DNA of 14,422 nt from JBGQDM01 sp041495845 (GTDB lineage Bacteria > Acidobacteriota > Terriglobia > Terriglobales > Acidobacteriaceae): the NCBI GenBank assembly GCA_041495845.1, contig JBGQDM010000086.1, positions 1 through 14,422 of the forward strand. The letters run 5' to 3'. Below are positions 6,576-12,742 of this stretch, in pieces. The stretch's first letter is position 1. Each line of letters begins with the position of its first letter. The notes under the pieces are model-generated. The model saw only the letters and a program-made list of their open reading frames with translations. It was not told the DNA's origin and did no database searches. The position numbers and the translations under genes are program-made.

Positions 6576-7673
6576 TTATCGAAGTGACTGAAACCCGAGG
6601 ATCTGTATTAACAGATTGTCCAGCAAGCTATACCTGCCCTCTGAGTAGCGGCCGTATTGATAGCGGCTGCGGTAGCCGTCGTCATAGCCCCGGCGGAAAC
6701 CCTCACGGAAATAGTAGTTGTATTCGTCCTGGTCTACATAGTAACCGCTGTAGCCGTAGCTCGCGTCCTGGTAGGCGTACGAATCCTGGTAGTTGGAACG
6801 CCACCGGTCTTCTCGATCTGCTCGTCCGGTACGGAAACCTTCTTCGTAGCCGTGGTTCACGGCCTCCCGGAGCAAATCTGCGCCGTACTGATTGATCTCC
6901 CGGTAGCGACCTTCACGATAGTAGCGCCAGTTCGGGGCTGCGTAGAAGTATGGATCACGTTCGTAATCGTGGTCCCGGTCGTTTCGGAAGCGGATTTGCT
7001 GTTGCCGGCAGCGCTCCAGGTACTCTTCCTGAAAACGAAACTGCGCCATCCGCTTTTGCTGCTGCAGCAATGCTGTCCGCTGCCGCGCCAGTTGCTGTTC
7101 CTGTTGCTGATCCAGATGTTGGCGGTATTGTGCCTGGCGCTGCTGTTGCTGTTCAATCAGTTGCTGGTGGCGCTCTTGGGAGAGCCGTTCTCCCTGCTGC
7201 TTCCGATTCTGGTCCTGCTGCTGTTGCTTGGCGCGCGCTTGCTGTTGGTTTTGGTCGTGCTCTTGTTTTTGTTGAGCTTGCTGCTGCTGGTTTTGGCGTT
7301 GCTCCGTGGCACGTTGATCTTGCTGCTGCTTGTTTTGGTCCTGCTTTTTTGTTTGCTGAGCTTGCTGCTGCTGCTGCTGATTTTGACGTTGCTCCGTGGC
7401 ACGTTGCTCTTGCTGCTGCTTGTTTTGGTCCTGCTCTTTCGTTTGCTGAGCTTTCCGTTGCTCCTGCTGCGTTCTTTGGTCCTGCTGCTTTTGCTCTTGC
7501 TGCGGCGGTTGTTGTTCGGGTGTCTTACTGTTGCCCTGCTGCTTCCCGGCCGCGGCTTCTTTCTCAGTCTTGTTCTGTTTTTCGTCCTGCTGGTCTTGCT
7601 GTGAATATGCAAGAGCAGCGGTTCCGAAAACCGCAAACAGAACTGCGGTACAAATGATTCCGATCCGTTTCAT
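6576..7673 (-). CDS. Exported glutamine-rich repeat protein, function unknown
   Basis: The 365-aa product begins with a clear Sec signal peptide (MKRIGIICTAVLFAVFGTAALA, then YSQQ). Residues 25-220 are extraordinarily glutamine-rich: 83 of 196 residues are Gln, with Lys, Arg, Glu and Asp between, suggesting a long charged helix or coiled coil. Within it is a near-perfect tandem repeat (res. 75-104 and 105-132; units start AQQTKEQDQNKQQQ and AQQTKKQDQNKQQQ). Residues 220-365 are Tyr/Arg/Asp-rich and contain two related motifs, GYEEGFRTGRADRE (275-288) and YFREGFRRGYDDGYRSR (321-337). GGAGG is 7 nt before ATG 7673. I do not recognise a catalytic domain. A periplasmic structural or envelope-associated role is a guess. 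The CAG-type codon runs could make the length vary between strains. Confidence 0.8.
   Translation of the reverse strand: MKRIGIICTAVLFAVFGTAALAYSQQDQQDEKQNKTEKEAAAGKQQGNSKTPEQQPPQQEQKQQDQRTQQEQRKAQQTKEQDQNKQQQEQRATEQRQNQQQQQQAQQTKKQDQNKQQQDQRATEQRQNQQQQAQQKQEHDQNQQQARAKQQQQDQNRKQQGERLSQERHQQLIEQQQQRQAQYRQHLDQQQEQQLARQRTALLQQQKRMAQFRFQEEYLERCRQQQIRFRNDRDHDYERDPYFYAAPNWRYYREGRYREINQYGADLLREAVNHGYEEGFRTGRADREDRWRSNYQDSYAYQDASYGYSGYYVDQDEYNYYFREGFRRGYDDGYRSRYQYGRYSEGRYSLLDNLLIQILGFQSLR
7278..7451 (-). repeat. In-frame tandem repeat within the Q-rich gene
   Basis: Two adjacent units (7362-7451 and 7278-7361) encode nearly the same 28-30 residues and differ in length by two Gln codons. On the plus strand the CTG/TTG triplet runs are visible, e.g. 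around 7365-7380. This is a coding tandem repeat with microsatellite-like triplets, prone to slippage. Confidence 0.85.
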
Positions 7674-7732
7674 TGGGATTCCTCCAGTTCAGCCTAGACG
7701 TCGCAGGCAGGATTAACTGTCTTCTTTTGACC

Positions 7733-7779
7733 ATTCGTGAAAAACGATTTTCATACGATTGTGCGGGAGCATCACGAAT
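7733..7779. repeat. 8-bp inverted repeat upstream of the Q-rich gene
   Basis: ATTCGTGA (7733-7740) and TCACGAAT (7772-7779) are exact inverted copies 31 nt apart, starting 60 nt upstream of the Q-rich ATG. It may be a regulator site or chance. I see no gene in 7674-7930. Confidence 0.3.
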
Positions 7780-7892
7780 CGTGGGGAATGCAACTGTGAT
7801 CTAGTTGGCTGGGGCGCCGAGCCAGGAAAGGGCCCGGCTGCAGGTCGAGCCTTCAGAGCAGCACCCAGTCACGCGCGCCAACCCTTGAGGGC

Positions 7893-7910
7893 GGTCGCGA
7901 TTCGGCGACC
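7893..7910 (-). terminator. Short hairpin after the small membrane protein gene
   Basis: GGTCGC and GCGACC pair around a 6-nt loop about 20 nt beyond the stop of the 73-aa gene. It has no U-tract, so this is weak evidence for a transcript end. Confidence 0.25.
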
Positions 7911-7930
7911 CTGCCATCCATTGCTTGTGT

Positions 7931-8152
7931 TTATGTCTTCTGGGAGCGCGCGCCGGCAATGGCCAAGGCGATTCCGCCTGCGATCAGCACAACACTGATG
8001 ATCGGCGAGAGACGCTCACTGTGTGTGGTTTGTACCCCAATGTTCGTGTCCCCGACCTTGATACCTTGCGACTCCGAACGGGGAATCGGCACCACTAGAG
8101 ATGCGATGCCGAGTACAACCAAGAGCAAGCCTGCAAACAGCAACATTCTCAT
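7931..8152 (-). CDS. Small membrane protein with two transmembrane helices
   Basis: The 73-aa product has a hydrophobic helix at res. 3-22 (MLLFAGLLLVVLGIASLVV), then a polar loop of about 27 residues (PIPRSESQGIKVGDTNIGVQTTHSERL), then a second helix at about 49-67 (PIISVVLIAGGIALAIAGAR). This helix-loop-helix layout with a mid-loop resembling GDTNIGVQ resembles small uncharacterised membrane proteins (DUF3185-like) common in soil bacteria. I cannot assign a function. GAGG lies 6 nt before ATG 8152, supporting real translation. It is in the same direction as the zinc-ribbon gene upstream (152-nt spacer) and the Q-rich gene downstream. Confidence 0.75.
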   Translation of the reverse strand: MRMLLFAGLLLVVLGIASLVVPIPRSESQGIKVGDTNIGVQTTHSERLSPIISVVLIAGGIALAIAGARSQKT

Positions 8153-8304
8153 AGCGGCCTCGATGTCTTACGATGCGTCGAAGGGACTGGCCTTCCACAT
8201 TCGGCTTAGGGAATTGCCCAATCTAGCTGGGACGATGTCTCTGGCTGGCCCAGCTGCAACTGGCATCCCAAGTTCTTGTTTGCGGCGCGACGTCAACCCT
8301 GGTT

Positions 8305-8505
8305 TCAGGCGGGCGGCCGATCGCTCGCCGCCCGTTTGCTGGCTCGAAGTTGATCCGCCGTAAAGGCCTGTCCACAGGTGCTGCATCGCCACGTGGTGTT
8401 TGGCCGCAGCGGGGTTCCCACGCCGGGGCCAAGCCGGCCACTCTCGCTGGGACGGAACGCCATCACCAGTTCACCACCGCATCCCAGACATTGTCGCTTC
8501 GCCAT
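8305..8505 (-). CDS. Small zinc-ribbon protein (hypothetical)
   Basis: From ATG 8505 the product is 66 aa: MAKRQCLGCGGELVMAF..., with a CxxC pair (CLGC), about 31 residues, then a second CxxC pair (CSTC) in TTWRCSTCGQAF, followed by a basic tail. This spacing is that of a zinc ribbon, probably a nucleic-acid or protein-binding module. A GTG at 8547 is in frame, but the extra 14 residues are not conserved-looking; neither start has a strong ribosome site, so the exact start is unsure. Only the two CxxC knuckles and the open frame support the call. Confidence 0.5.
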   Translation of the reverse strand: MAKRQCLGCGGELVMAFRPSESGRLGPGVGTPLRPNTTWRCSTCGQAFTADQLRASKRAASDRPPA

Positions 8506-8610
8506 AGTCTTGTTGTTACCACAAACCTGGGGCCTACGTCTGGTCACAATTGAACACTGCCCTGGCGAGGCGCGGTGGCTGTTTTTCGACGCGACGGAAA
8601 CTCTCTGCTC

Positions 8611-8635
8611 GAGGCAGGCCCCTCAACGCCTGCTC
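8611..8635 (-). terminator. Stem-loop overlapping the radical SAM stop codon
   Basis: GAGGCAGGC (8611-8619) and GCCTGCTC (8628-8635) pair with one bulged G, and the right arm overlaps the TGA of the radical SAM gene (8634-8636). No U-run follows on the minus strand. It is a weak terminator or 3'-end-protection candidate. Confidence 0.25.
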
Positions 8636-10187
8636 AATCGCCGGCTGAAGCAATCTGCTGCAACCCTGAGGGCACATTCCAAGCGACGGGAACTTCCAGG
8701 TGCGGCATGGGGGCAGCCGCAAATAGCCGCTGACAAGGTTTTGCCAACCACCGGGCCCACTGTGCCGATCGCGAGACTCGCGCGCTGTCGGTGGCAATTC
8801 CAGTATCGGCATACATCTGGCGGTAGATTTTGGAAATCATGACAAACGCCAGGCGCGCCCGCAGCGATTTGATGAACCGGGACCGCGTCCAGATGGATTT
8901 GAACCCATAAAACGTGTCCCAGACTTCCTGGGTATGGCTGCGAATCTCCTCGGCGGACATCGTCGGGTGGGTCCAATACAGCTTGGGCCGAAGGGCTTGT
9001 GGGATGAGCCAACGCCGGGTGATGGGAATTCCGGCGATCTGTATGGGGGAGGTCGCCATCTGTTTTTCCCAGCGCATGAAGTCCACCGTACCGGGGTAGG
9101 GAGTCAAGGTCACAAATTGGGCAAATGCAATTTCTGCCTGGATCGCGGCGGCGGCGGTGGCATCGAAAGTTTCCGGCCGGTCGCTGGGCAGACCGAAGAT
9201 GAAAGAGCCAAGCACGTACACGCCGTGGCGGCGGAAGGTTCGGAGTTGCTCCACCAGGTCTGTCCCCGCGGCATTGAATTCCTTGAAAACATCCTTCAAA
9301 CCTTCTGGGGTCACAGACTCCACCCCCACCAGCGCGCCCTTGATGTGGGCCGCGTTCATCGCATCCAGAAAGGCGGGGTCTTCCGCCGCTTCCATGGTGA
9401 TCTGAGTAAAGAAAATCGTGTCTGGCGGCAACTGCGCCAGCCGCGCCATGAGCTCAAAACGCTCGTCCCGGAGCGCTTTCAGTTCGTTCACGCGGGCGGT
9501 GTTGTGTTGCGCCTCCGCCAGCCGCAAATCGGTGAGGGTCACCGGATAAAAATTATCGTCCGCCAGCGCGATGAAGCGGAAGCCGAGGCGTCGTAATTGG
9601 ACGATTTCCTCGATGACGACGTCGGAAGCGCGCTGCCGAGGCCGCTGACCATCCGTCCGCCAGACCGAGCAGAACGAGCAATGCTTCGGGCAACCGCGGA
9701 CGGTCTGGACGGAGGCCCACATATAACTCTTTCGCGGAACCAAGTCCCAGCGGGCGGGCAAGAACTCGGAAGCTTCAATCCGCCCGCCCTCATAGACCGG
9801 CTGCGGCGTTCCCTGCGCGCAATCCGACAACACCCTGGACCACGCCACGTCTCCATCGCCCTTGACCACCGCATGAGCACCGCCCAATTCATGGGCCTCA
9901 TCGGGATAGAGGGTGGCGTGAATTCCTCCAAACACCACATAGGCGCCGCGGGCGCGGGCCAGCGTTCCAATCTTGTAGCCGCGCAGAGCATTGGCGGTGT
10001 GAATGCCGATGCCAACAATGTCGCCGGGCTGAATCTGGGCCGGATCCAGCGCTTCCAGAGTCTCATCGACCAGGAAGGGATCGCCAAAGCTCTTCGGTGT
10101 TGCCGCCGCCAGAACATACAGCCAGCGAGGCGTGATGACGGCGGTGCCAAACGCAACTTCACTGGGATTGATGAGGTGAACGCGCAC
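8634..10187 (-). CDS. B12-binding-domain-type radical SAM protein
   Basis: The 517-aa product joins an N-terminal Rossmann-like cobalamin-binding-type domain to a radical SAM domain. The N-terminal part has VRVHLINPSE, then DIVGIGIHTANALRGYKIGTLAR and the signature GGIHATLYPDEA. The radical SAM domain has the [4Fe-4S] motif CPKHCSFC (Cys166, Cys170, Cys173), followed by ALADDNFY, GVESVTPEGLKDVFKEFN, and a long C-terminal region. A canonical cobalamin DxHxxG is not seen, so B12 may bind differently or not at all. Family members methylate or rearrange unreactive carbons (e.g. BchE-like, hopanoid methylases); the substrate is unknown here. The frame is open to a GTG at 10217, but AAGGAGG at 10197-10203 lies inside that extension, 9 nt before GTG 10187. 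The latter is therefore the start. Confidence 0.88.
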   Translation of the reverse strand: MRVHLINPSEVAFGTAVITPRWLYVLAAATPKSFGDPFLVDETLEALDPAQIQPGDIVGIGIHTANALRGYKIGTLARARGAYVVFGGIHATLYPDEAHELGGAHAVVKGDGDVAWSRVLSDCAQGTPQPVYEGGRIEASEFLPARWDLVPRKSYMWASVQTVRGCPKHCSFCSVWRTDGQRPRQRASDVVIEEIVQLRRLGFRFIALADDNFYPVTLTDLRLAEAQHNTARVNELKALRDERFELMARLAQLPPDTIFFTQITMEAAEDPAFLDAMNAAHIKGALVGVESVTPEGLKDVFKEFNAAGTDLVEQLRTFRRHGVYVLGSFIFGLPSDRPETFDATAAAAIQAEIAFAQFVTLTPYPGTVDFMRWEKQMATSPIQIAGIPITRRWLIPQALRPKLYWTHPTMSAEEIRSHTQEVWDTFYGFKSIWTRSRFIKSLRARLAFVMISKIYRQMYADTGIATDSARVSRSAQWARWLAKPCQRLFAAAPMPHLEVPVAWNVPSGLQQIASAGD

Positions 10188-10196
10188 GCTGTTTGC

Positions 10197-10203
10197 CCTC
10201 CTT
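10197..10203 (-). promoter_or_regulatory. Strong ribosome binding site fixing the radical SAM start
   Basis: On the minus strand AAGGAGG sits 9 nt before GTG 10187. It rules out the GTG at 10217 as the main start. Confidence 0.75.
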
Positions 10204-10287
10204 GAGGGGCGTTGCACTGGTGATTCACTTGCGCCCGGAACGGCTGGTTCGGTTTTTCTGGAGCGCCGGCAAGCAGGTTGGTACCCG

Positions 10288-10310
10288 GTTCCCGCGAATA
10301 CGGCGGGAAC
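10288..10310 (-). other. Perfect 8-bp hairpin in the radical SAM leader / divergent promoter region
   Basis: GTTCCCGC (10288-10295) and GCGGGAAC (10303-10310) pair around a 7-nt loop, about 100 nt upstream of the radical SAM start and about 95 nt upstream of the divergent LolA-like gene. It could be an operator serving both genes or a leader hairpin; neither is proven. Confidence 0.45.
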
Positions 10311-10405
10311 GGTGAAATTGTCGCGCTCGCAGAGTCTGCAAACTGATCAATATAGAACACTTTTACCGAAACCCAGCAAGGTATCTTGAGGCAGCGGGTG
10401 CATCG

Positions 10406-11182
10406 ATGAAGACTCGTTCCCAGTCCGCCTGGTTCCTACTGTCGCTCCTATTCAGCCTGGGGGCGTGGCAAGGTGCGGCCGCCCGCCCCGCCGATGCTCC
10501 GGCAGTGCAGCCTCGTCCGCCGCTCAGCGCAGAAGAAATCGTGAACAACCTGGTGCGGAGAAATCTGGAACGCGCCCAGGCGCTGGGCGCCTATCAGGGG
10601 ACGCGCAGCTATCGCGTTGAGTATCACGGCTTCCTGGGCACCAGAAGGGCGGAAATGACCGTGGAGGTCAAGTACCGCTCCCCGGGCACGAAGGAATTCA
10701 CGGTGCTCACGGAGACCGGTTCGAAGCTGCTGATCGATCGAGTATTCAAGAAACTCCTGCAGAGCGAAAAGGAAGCACTCAGCGAGGAGAACCAGGCGCG
10801 CGTCGCTCTCAACGGGGACAACTACCGCTTTGCTTTGGCCGGTTCCGAACGCCTGCCCAGTGGTCTCTGCTACGTGCTCACGGTCGAGCCCCGCACCAAC
10901 AACAAACTTCTTTACCGCGGTCGAATCTGGGTGGATGCGGACGCCTTTGCCGTGGTGCGCATTGAAGCGGCGCCCGCGAAAAATCCTTCCTTCTGGATCA
11001 AAGACACAAAGATCGAGCAGGCGTATGCCAGGGTGGGAGACTTTTGGCTTCCAGTTTCCAATCGAAGCGACAGCGCGATTCGCCTGGGAGGCCATGCCGA
11101 CTTCGCCATTGACTACCGGGATTACCAGATTACCGCTGCCACTCCGCTGGGTCCGCCCAGAAACGTAGCAGCCGCCCGTTAG
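10406..11182 (+). CDS. Exported LolA-like / outer-membrane lipoprotein-sorting-type protein
   Basis: The 258-aa product starts with a Sec signal peptide (FLLSLLFSLGAWQGAAA, then RPADAP). A helix follows (SAEEIVNNLVRRNLERAQAL, about res. 41-60) and then a series of beta strands: YRVEYHGFLGTRRAEMTVEVKYRSPGTKEFTVL, LCYVLTVEPRTNNKLLYRGRIWVDADAFAVVRIEAAPAK, VGDFWLPVSNRSDSAIRLGGHADFAIDYRDYQI. The 'GRIWVDADAFAVVRIE...DFWLP' pattern is that of LolA/LolB-fold periplasmic proteins that hold a lipid or lipoprotein acyl chain. A specific role is not deducible, and no lol genes are nearby. ATG 10406 is the first start in the frame; its ribosome site is poor. The gene is divergent from the radical SAM gene and convergent with the Crp-type regulator. 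Confidence 0.72.
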   Translation: MKTRSQSAWFLLSLLFSLGAWQGAAARPADAPAVQPRPPLSAEEIVNNLVRRNLERAQALGAYQGTRSYRVEYHGFLGTRRAEMTVEVKYRSPGTKEFTVLTETGSKLLIDRVFKKLLQSEKEALSEENQARVALNGDNYRFALAGSERLPSGLCYVLTVEPRTNNKLLYRGRIWVDADAFAVVRIEAAPAKNPSFWIKDTKIEQAYARVGDFWLPVSNRSDSAIRLGGHADFAIDYRDYQITAATPLGPPRNVAAAR

Positions 11183-11322
11183 AAGAAGAGTGCCTCAGGC
11201 GAAGCCCCGCAGCATTTCGGTTCGACGGCCGAGGGGCACCCGTCACCACGCGAACCAACACCGGTTGCGACCCAGAATCGGCCGTTGACGCAACTCAAGA
11301 CCAGAGGCCGGCGTGGCGCTGC

Positions 11323-12000
11323 TCAATCGTGCAGTACGATGTTCAGCAGGGAACTGTGAACTTGTAGCCCGCCTTTGATCCCTCCGGCATAGTAAATGAA
11401 GCCCAGTTTTCTGAACCGGTTCATGAAAAAACTTACTCGCGAACGAGTGGTGCCCACCATCTCCGCCAGCGTCTCTTGACTGATTTTCGGTACCACAGTC
11501 TCGGGCACTCCGTCCTTGCCAAAATGAGCGAGCATGAGTAGGACGCGGGCCAGTCTTTTTTCGCTGGAGTTGAACAGTTGATCGACCAGGTCCTCTTCAT
11601 AGCGAACATTGCGGGCCAGCAAATACGCCACAAACATGTCGGAAAACGCGTGCTCCCGGTGCAGCGCGTCCATCATCGCTCTCTTTTCAATCCGCAGCAG
11701 TTGGCAGTCGGTCATGGCCGCGGCCGAGCCCATGCGAAGCGCCTGGCCGGCGAGCGCGCCTTCGCCAAAGAAATTCCCCTCGCTCAACATGCCGATGGTG
11801 GCTTCCTTGCCAGTCTTGGAGACAACCGTGAGTCGCACTCTGCCTTCCTGAATAAAGAAGACCGCGTCCGCCGCATCACCTTGGGTGAAGATCCGTCGCT
11901 TCTTCGCAACCAGCACGCCTTTGCTGCCCCGGCCAATGGTCGCGAGGAAGGTGCTGGGGTTAAACGCGCGGATCTTCCTGGATGCGGGATGAGCGCCCAT
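11323..12000 (-). CDS. Crp/Fnr-family transcriptional regulator
   Basis: The 225-aa product has a cyclic-nucleotide-binding-type beta-roll (res. about 20-125: KKRRIFTQGDAADAVFFIQEGRVRLTV, EATIGMLSEGNFFGEGALAGQ, LRMGSAAAMTDCQLLRIEK). The dimerisation helix follows (115-150), then a winged HTH of the Crp type at 173-215 (ISQETLAEMVGTTRSRVSFFMNRFRKLGFIYYAGG). It lacks the N-terminal Cys cluster of FNR, so it is not an Fe-S oxygen sensor. The phosphate-binding cassette GEGALAGQALRMGSA retains an Arg-x-Gly-Ser-Ala end, so a nucleotide ligand is possible but not proven. ATG 12000 is preceded by AAAGG only 2 nt away and by TATAAT at 12009-12014, which suggests a leaderless or near-leaderless mRNA. 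It is the last gene of a minus-strand group with small stress-type envelope genes. Confidence 0.93.
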   Translation of the reverse strand: MGAHPASRKIRAFNPSTFLATIGRGSKGVLVAKKRRIFTQGDAADAVFFIQEGRVRLTVVSKTGKEATIGMLSEGNFFGEGALAGQALRMGSAAAMTDCQLLRIEKRAMMDALHREHAFSDMFVAYLLARNVRYEEDLVDQLFNSSEKRLARVLLMLAHFGKDGVPETVVPKISQETLAEMVGTTRSRVSFFMNRFRKLGFIYYAGGIKGGLQVHSSLLNIVLHD

Positions 12001-12008
12001 CGCCTTTA

Positions 12009-12014
12009 ATTATA
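12009..12014 (-). promoter_or_regulatory. -10 element (TATAAT) of the Crp-type regulator
   Basis: The minus strand reads TATAAT exactly, within an AT-rich patch that stands out against the GC-rich surroundings. The nearest -35-like hexamer is TTCAGG (12032-12037), 17 nt upstream, a poor match. Transcription would begin at about 12001-12003, next to the ATG at 12000. Confidence 0.45.
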
Positions 12015-12132
12015 ATCACAAAAACCCAGCGCCTGAAATGGATCGTTCAAACGGCTACTGTGCAAGAGCATCCGGCCGAAGCCTGAGTGGCACACTCGGT
12101 AGTGGGCTGATCTGGGGGAAGAGACGAACCAG

Positions 12133-12273
12133 TTAGTTGTCCGAGGCCGCCAGGCGCCGGTCGCGATGAGGGTTGGTGCGTGGCAGCCCAGTACTCAGTT
12201 CACATTTTTCGCCAATCCTGGCGCCGCACGTGGGGCACCGCACCGCCAGTACTTGTTTTTCGGTGACTTTCAT
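12133..12273 (-). CDS. Tiny zinc-binding protein (CPTCGA...C...H type), 46 aa
   Basis: This gene was found by reading the minus strand from ATG 12273. The product begins MKVTEKQVLAVRCPTCGA, continues RIGEKCELSTGLPRTNPHRD, and ends RRLAASDN. The pattern V-x-CPxCGA-x2-G-x2-C-(x)n-PHxDR is the small zinc-binding finger shared by phage, actinobacterial and acidobacterial mini-proteins ('DNA-binding phage zinc finger' type). Its likely ligands are Cys13, Cys16, Cys24 and His36. GGAG lies just 2 nt before the ATG. A perfect dyad TGGTCA-N4-TGACCA is 33 nt upstream of the start. Function is unknown; nucleic-acid binding is the family expectation. Same strand as the Crp-type gene, 132 nt away. Confidence 0.72.
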   Translation of the reverse strand: MKVTEKQVLAVRCPTCGARIGEKCELSTGLPRTNPHRDRRLAASDN

Positions 12274-12306
12274 GGCTCCAGTGTGCCGGTTGACTCAGCA
12301 ACAAAA

Positions 12307-12322
12307 TGGTCAATTATGACCA
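12307..12322. promoter_or_regulatory. Perfect dyad TGGTCA-N4-TGACCA, candidate operator
   Basis: TGGTCAATTATGACCA is a perfect 6+6 inverted repeat with a 4-nt centre, 33 nt upstream of the tiny Zn-finger gene. Read on the minus strand it contains CATAAT, which could serve as the -10, so a bound protein would block the promoter. A nearly identical dyad lies at 14139-14154. Confidence 0.5.
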
Positions 12323-12425
12323 ATGCGCCAAAAAAAGCATCTCAGGTTTGTTGCGCATCGCGAAGGCCGGCGCTGGAAAGCGCAGTTCGAGGGTTTGTTG
12401 CCAAGCCTCTTGCGGCCCGACGTCT

Positions 12426-12575
12426 TTAGCCCACAGCTCGTCTTCCCGTCAGCAGATTGATCACCAGCACCACCAAGCCGACAACCAGGAGTAAATGGAT
12501 CAGACTTCCGCCCACATGAAAACTGAAACCTAGAAGCCACAGAATCAGGAGAATCGCAACAATCGTCCAAAGCAT
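12426..12575 (-). CDS. Lmo0937-family small membrane protein, 49 aa
   Basis: Reading the minus strand from ATG 12575 gives a 49-aa, almost wholly hydrophobic product. It begins MLWTIVAILLILWLLGFSFH, followed by VGGSLIHLLLVVGLVVLVIN, and ends LLTGRRAVG. The MLWTI start, the GGxLIHLLLV centre and the INLLTGRR end match the Lmo0937-type family of two-helix membrane peptides, which is widespread and often stress-induced but without a known biochemical function. GGAGG lies 5 nt before the ATG. It follows the SYLF-protein gene by 167 nt, with a strong stem-loop in between, so it probably has its own promoter. Confidence 0.85.
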   Translation of the reverse strand: MLWTIVAILLILWLLGFSFHVGGSLIHLLLVVGLVVLVINLLTGRRAVG

Positions 12576-12677
12576 ATAACCTCCATGTTCGCGCGGGGGA
12601 GCCGCTTGAACGGTGAACTCGTCCCCAGCCTCGCACGATCATCGCGGGGATGGAACAAGCCGGCAAGGGATGAAACG

Positions 12678-12726
12678 CTGCCGCTGCTTGAACCCATCGG
12701 GTCGCCCGAAGGACAAGCAGCGGCAG
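12678..12726 (-). terminator. Long stem-loop after the SYLF gene, probable terminator
   Basis: CTGCCGCTGCTTG (12678-12690) and CAAGCAGCGGCAG (12714-12726) pair perfectly over 13 bp. The loop holds a second 5-bp hairpin, TCGGG / CCCGA (12697-12701 and 12705-12709). It begins 16 nt after the SYLF stop and is followed on the minus strand by CGTTTC, a short U-rich run. This fits an intrinsic terminator with a weak U-tract or a 3' mRNA protector. Confidence 0.6.
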
Positions 12727-12742
12727 TCCAATTCCTCAAGAC

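Noticed and set aside
6657..7604. Leucine-rich 315-aa plus-strand frame looking like a membrane protein
   Set aside because: The Leu runs are the reverse complement of the CAG/CAA glutamine runs of the exported protein, which has a signal peptide and a good ribosome site.
8225..8255. Inverted repeat AGCTGGG / CCCAGCT as regulatory element
   Set aside because: Seven bp with a 17-nt gap in GC-rich DNA is close to chance, and it is not near a start codon.
10236..10258. CCGGA...TTCGG followed by TTTTT as an intrinsic terminator
   Set aside because: The stem is only 5 bp with a wobble and no plus-strand gene ends upstream of it.
11323..12000. Naming the Crp-type regulator FNR
   Set aside because: No N-terminal Cys cluster for a [4Fe-4S] centre.
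12310..12666. 118-aa minus-strand frame
   Set aside because: It overlaps the better supported Lmo0937-type gene in another frame and resembles no family.
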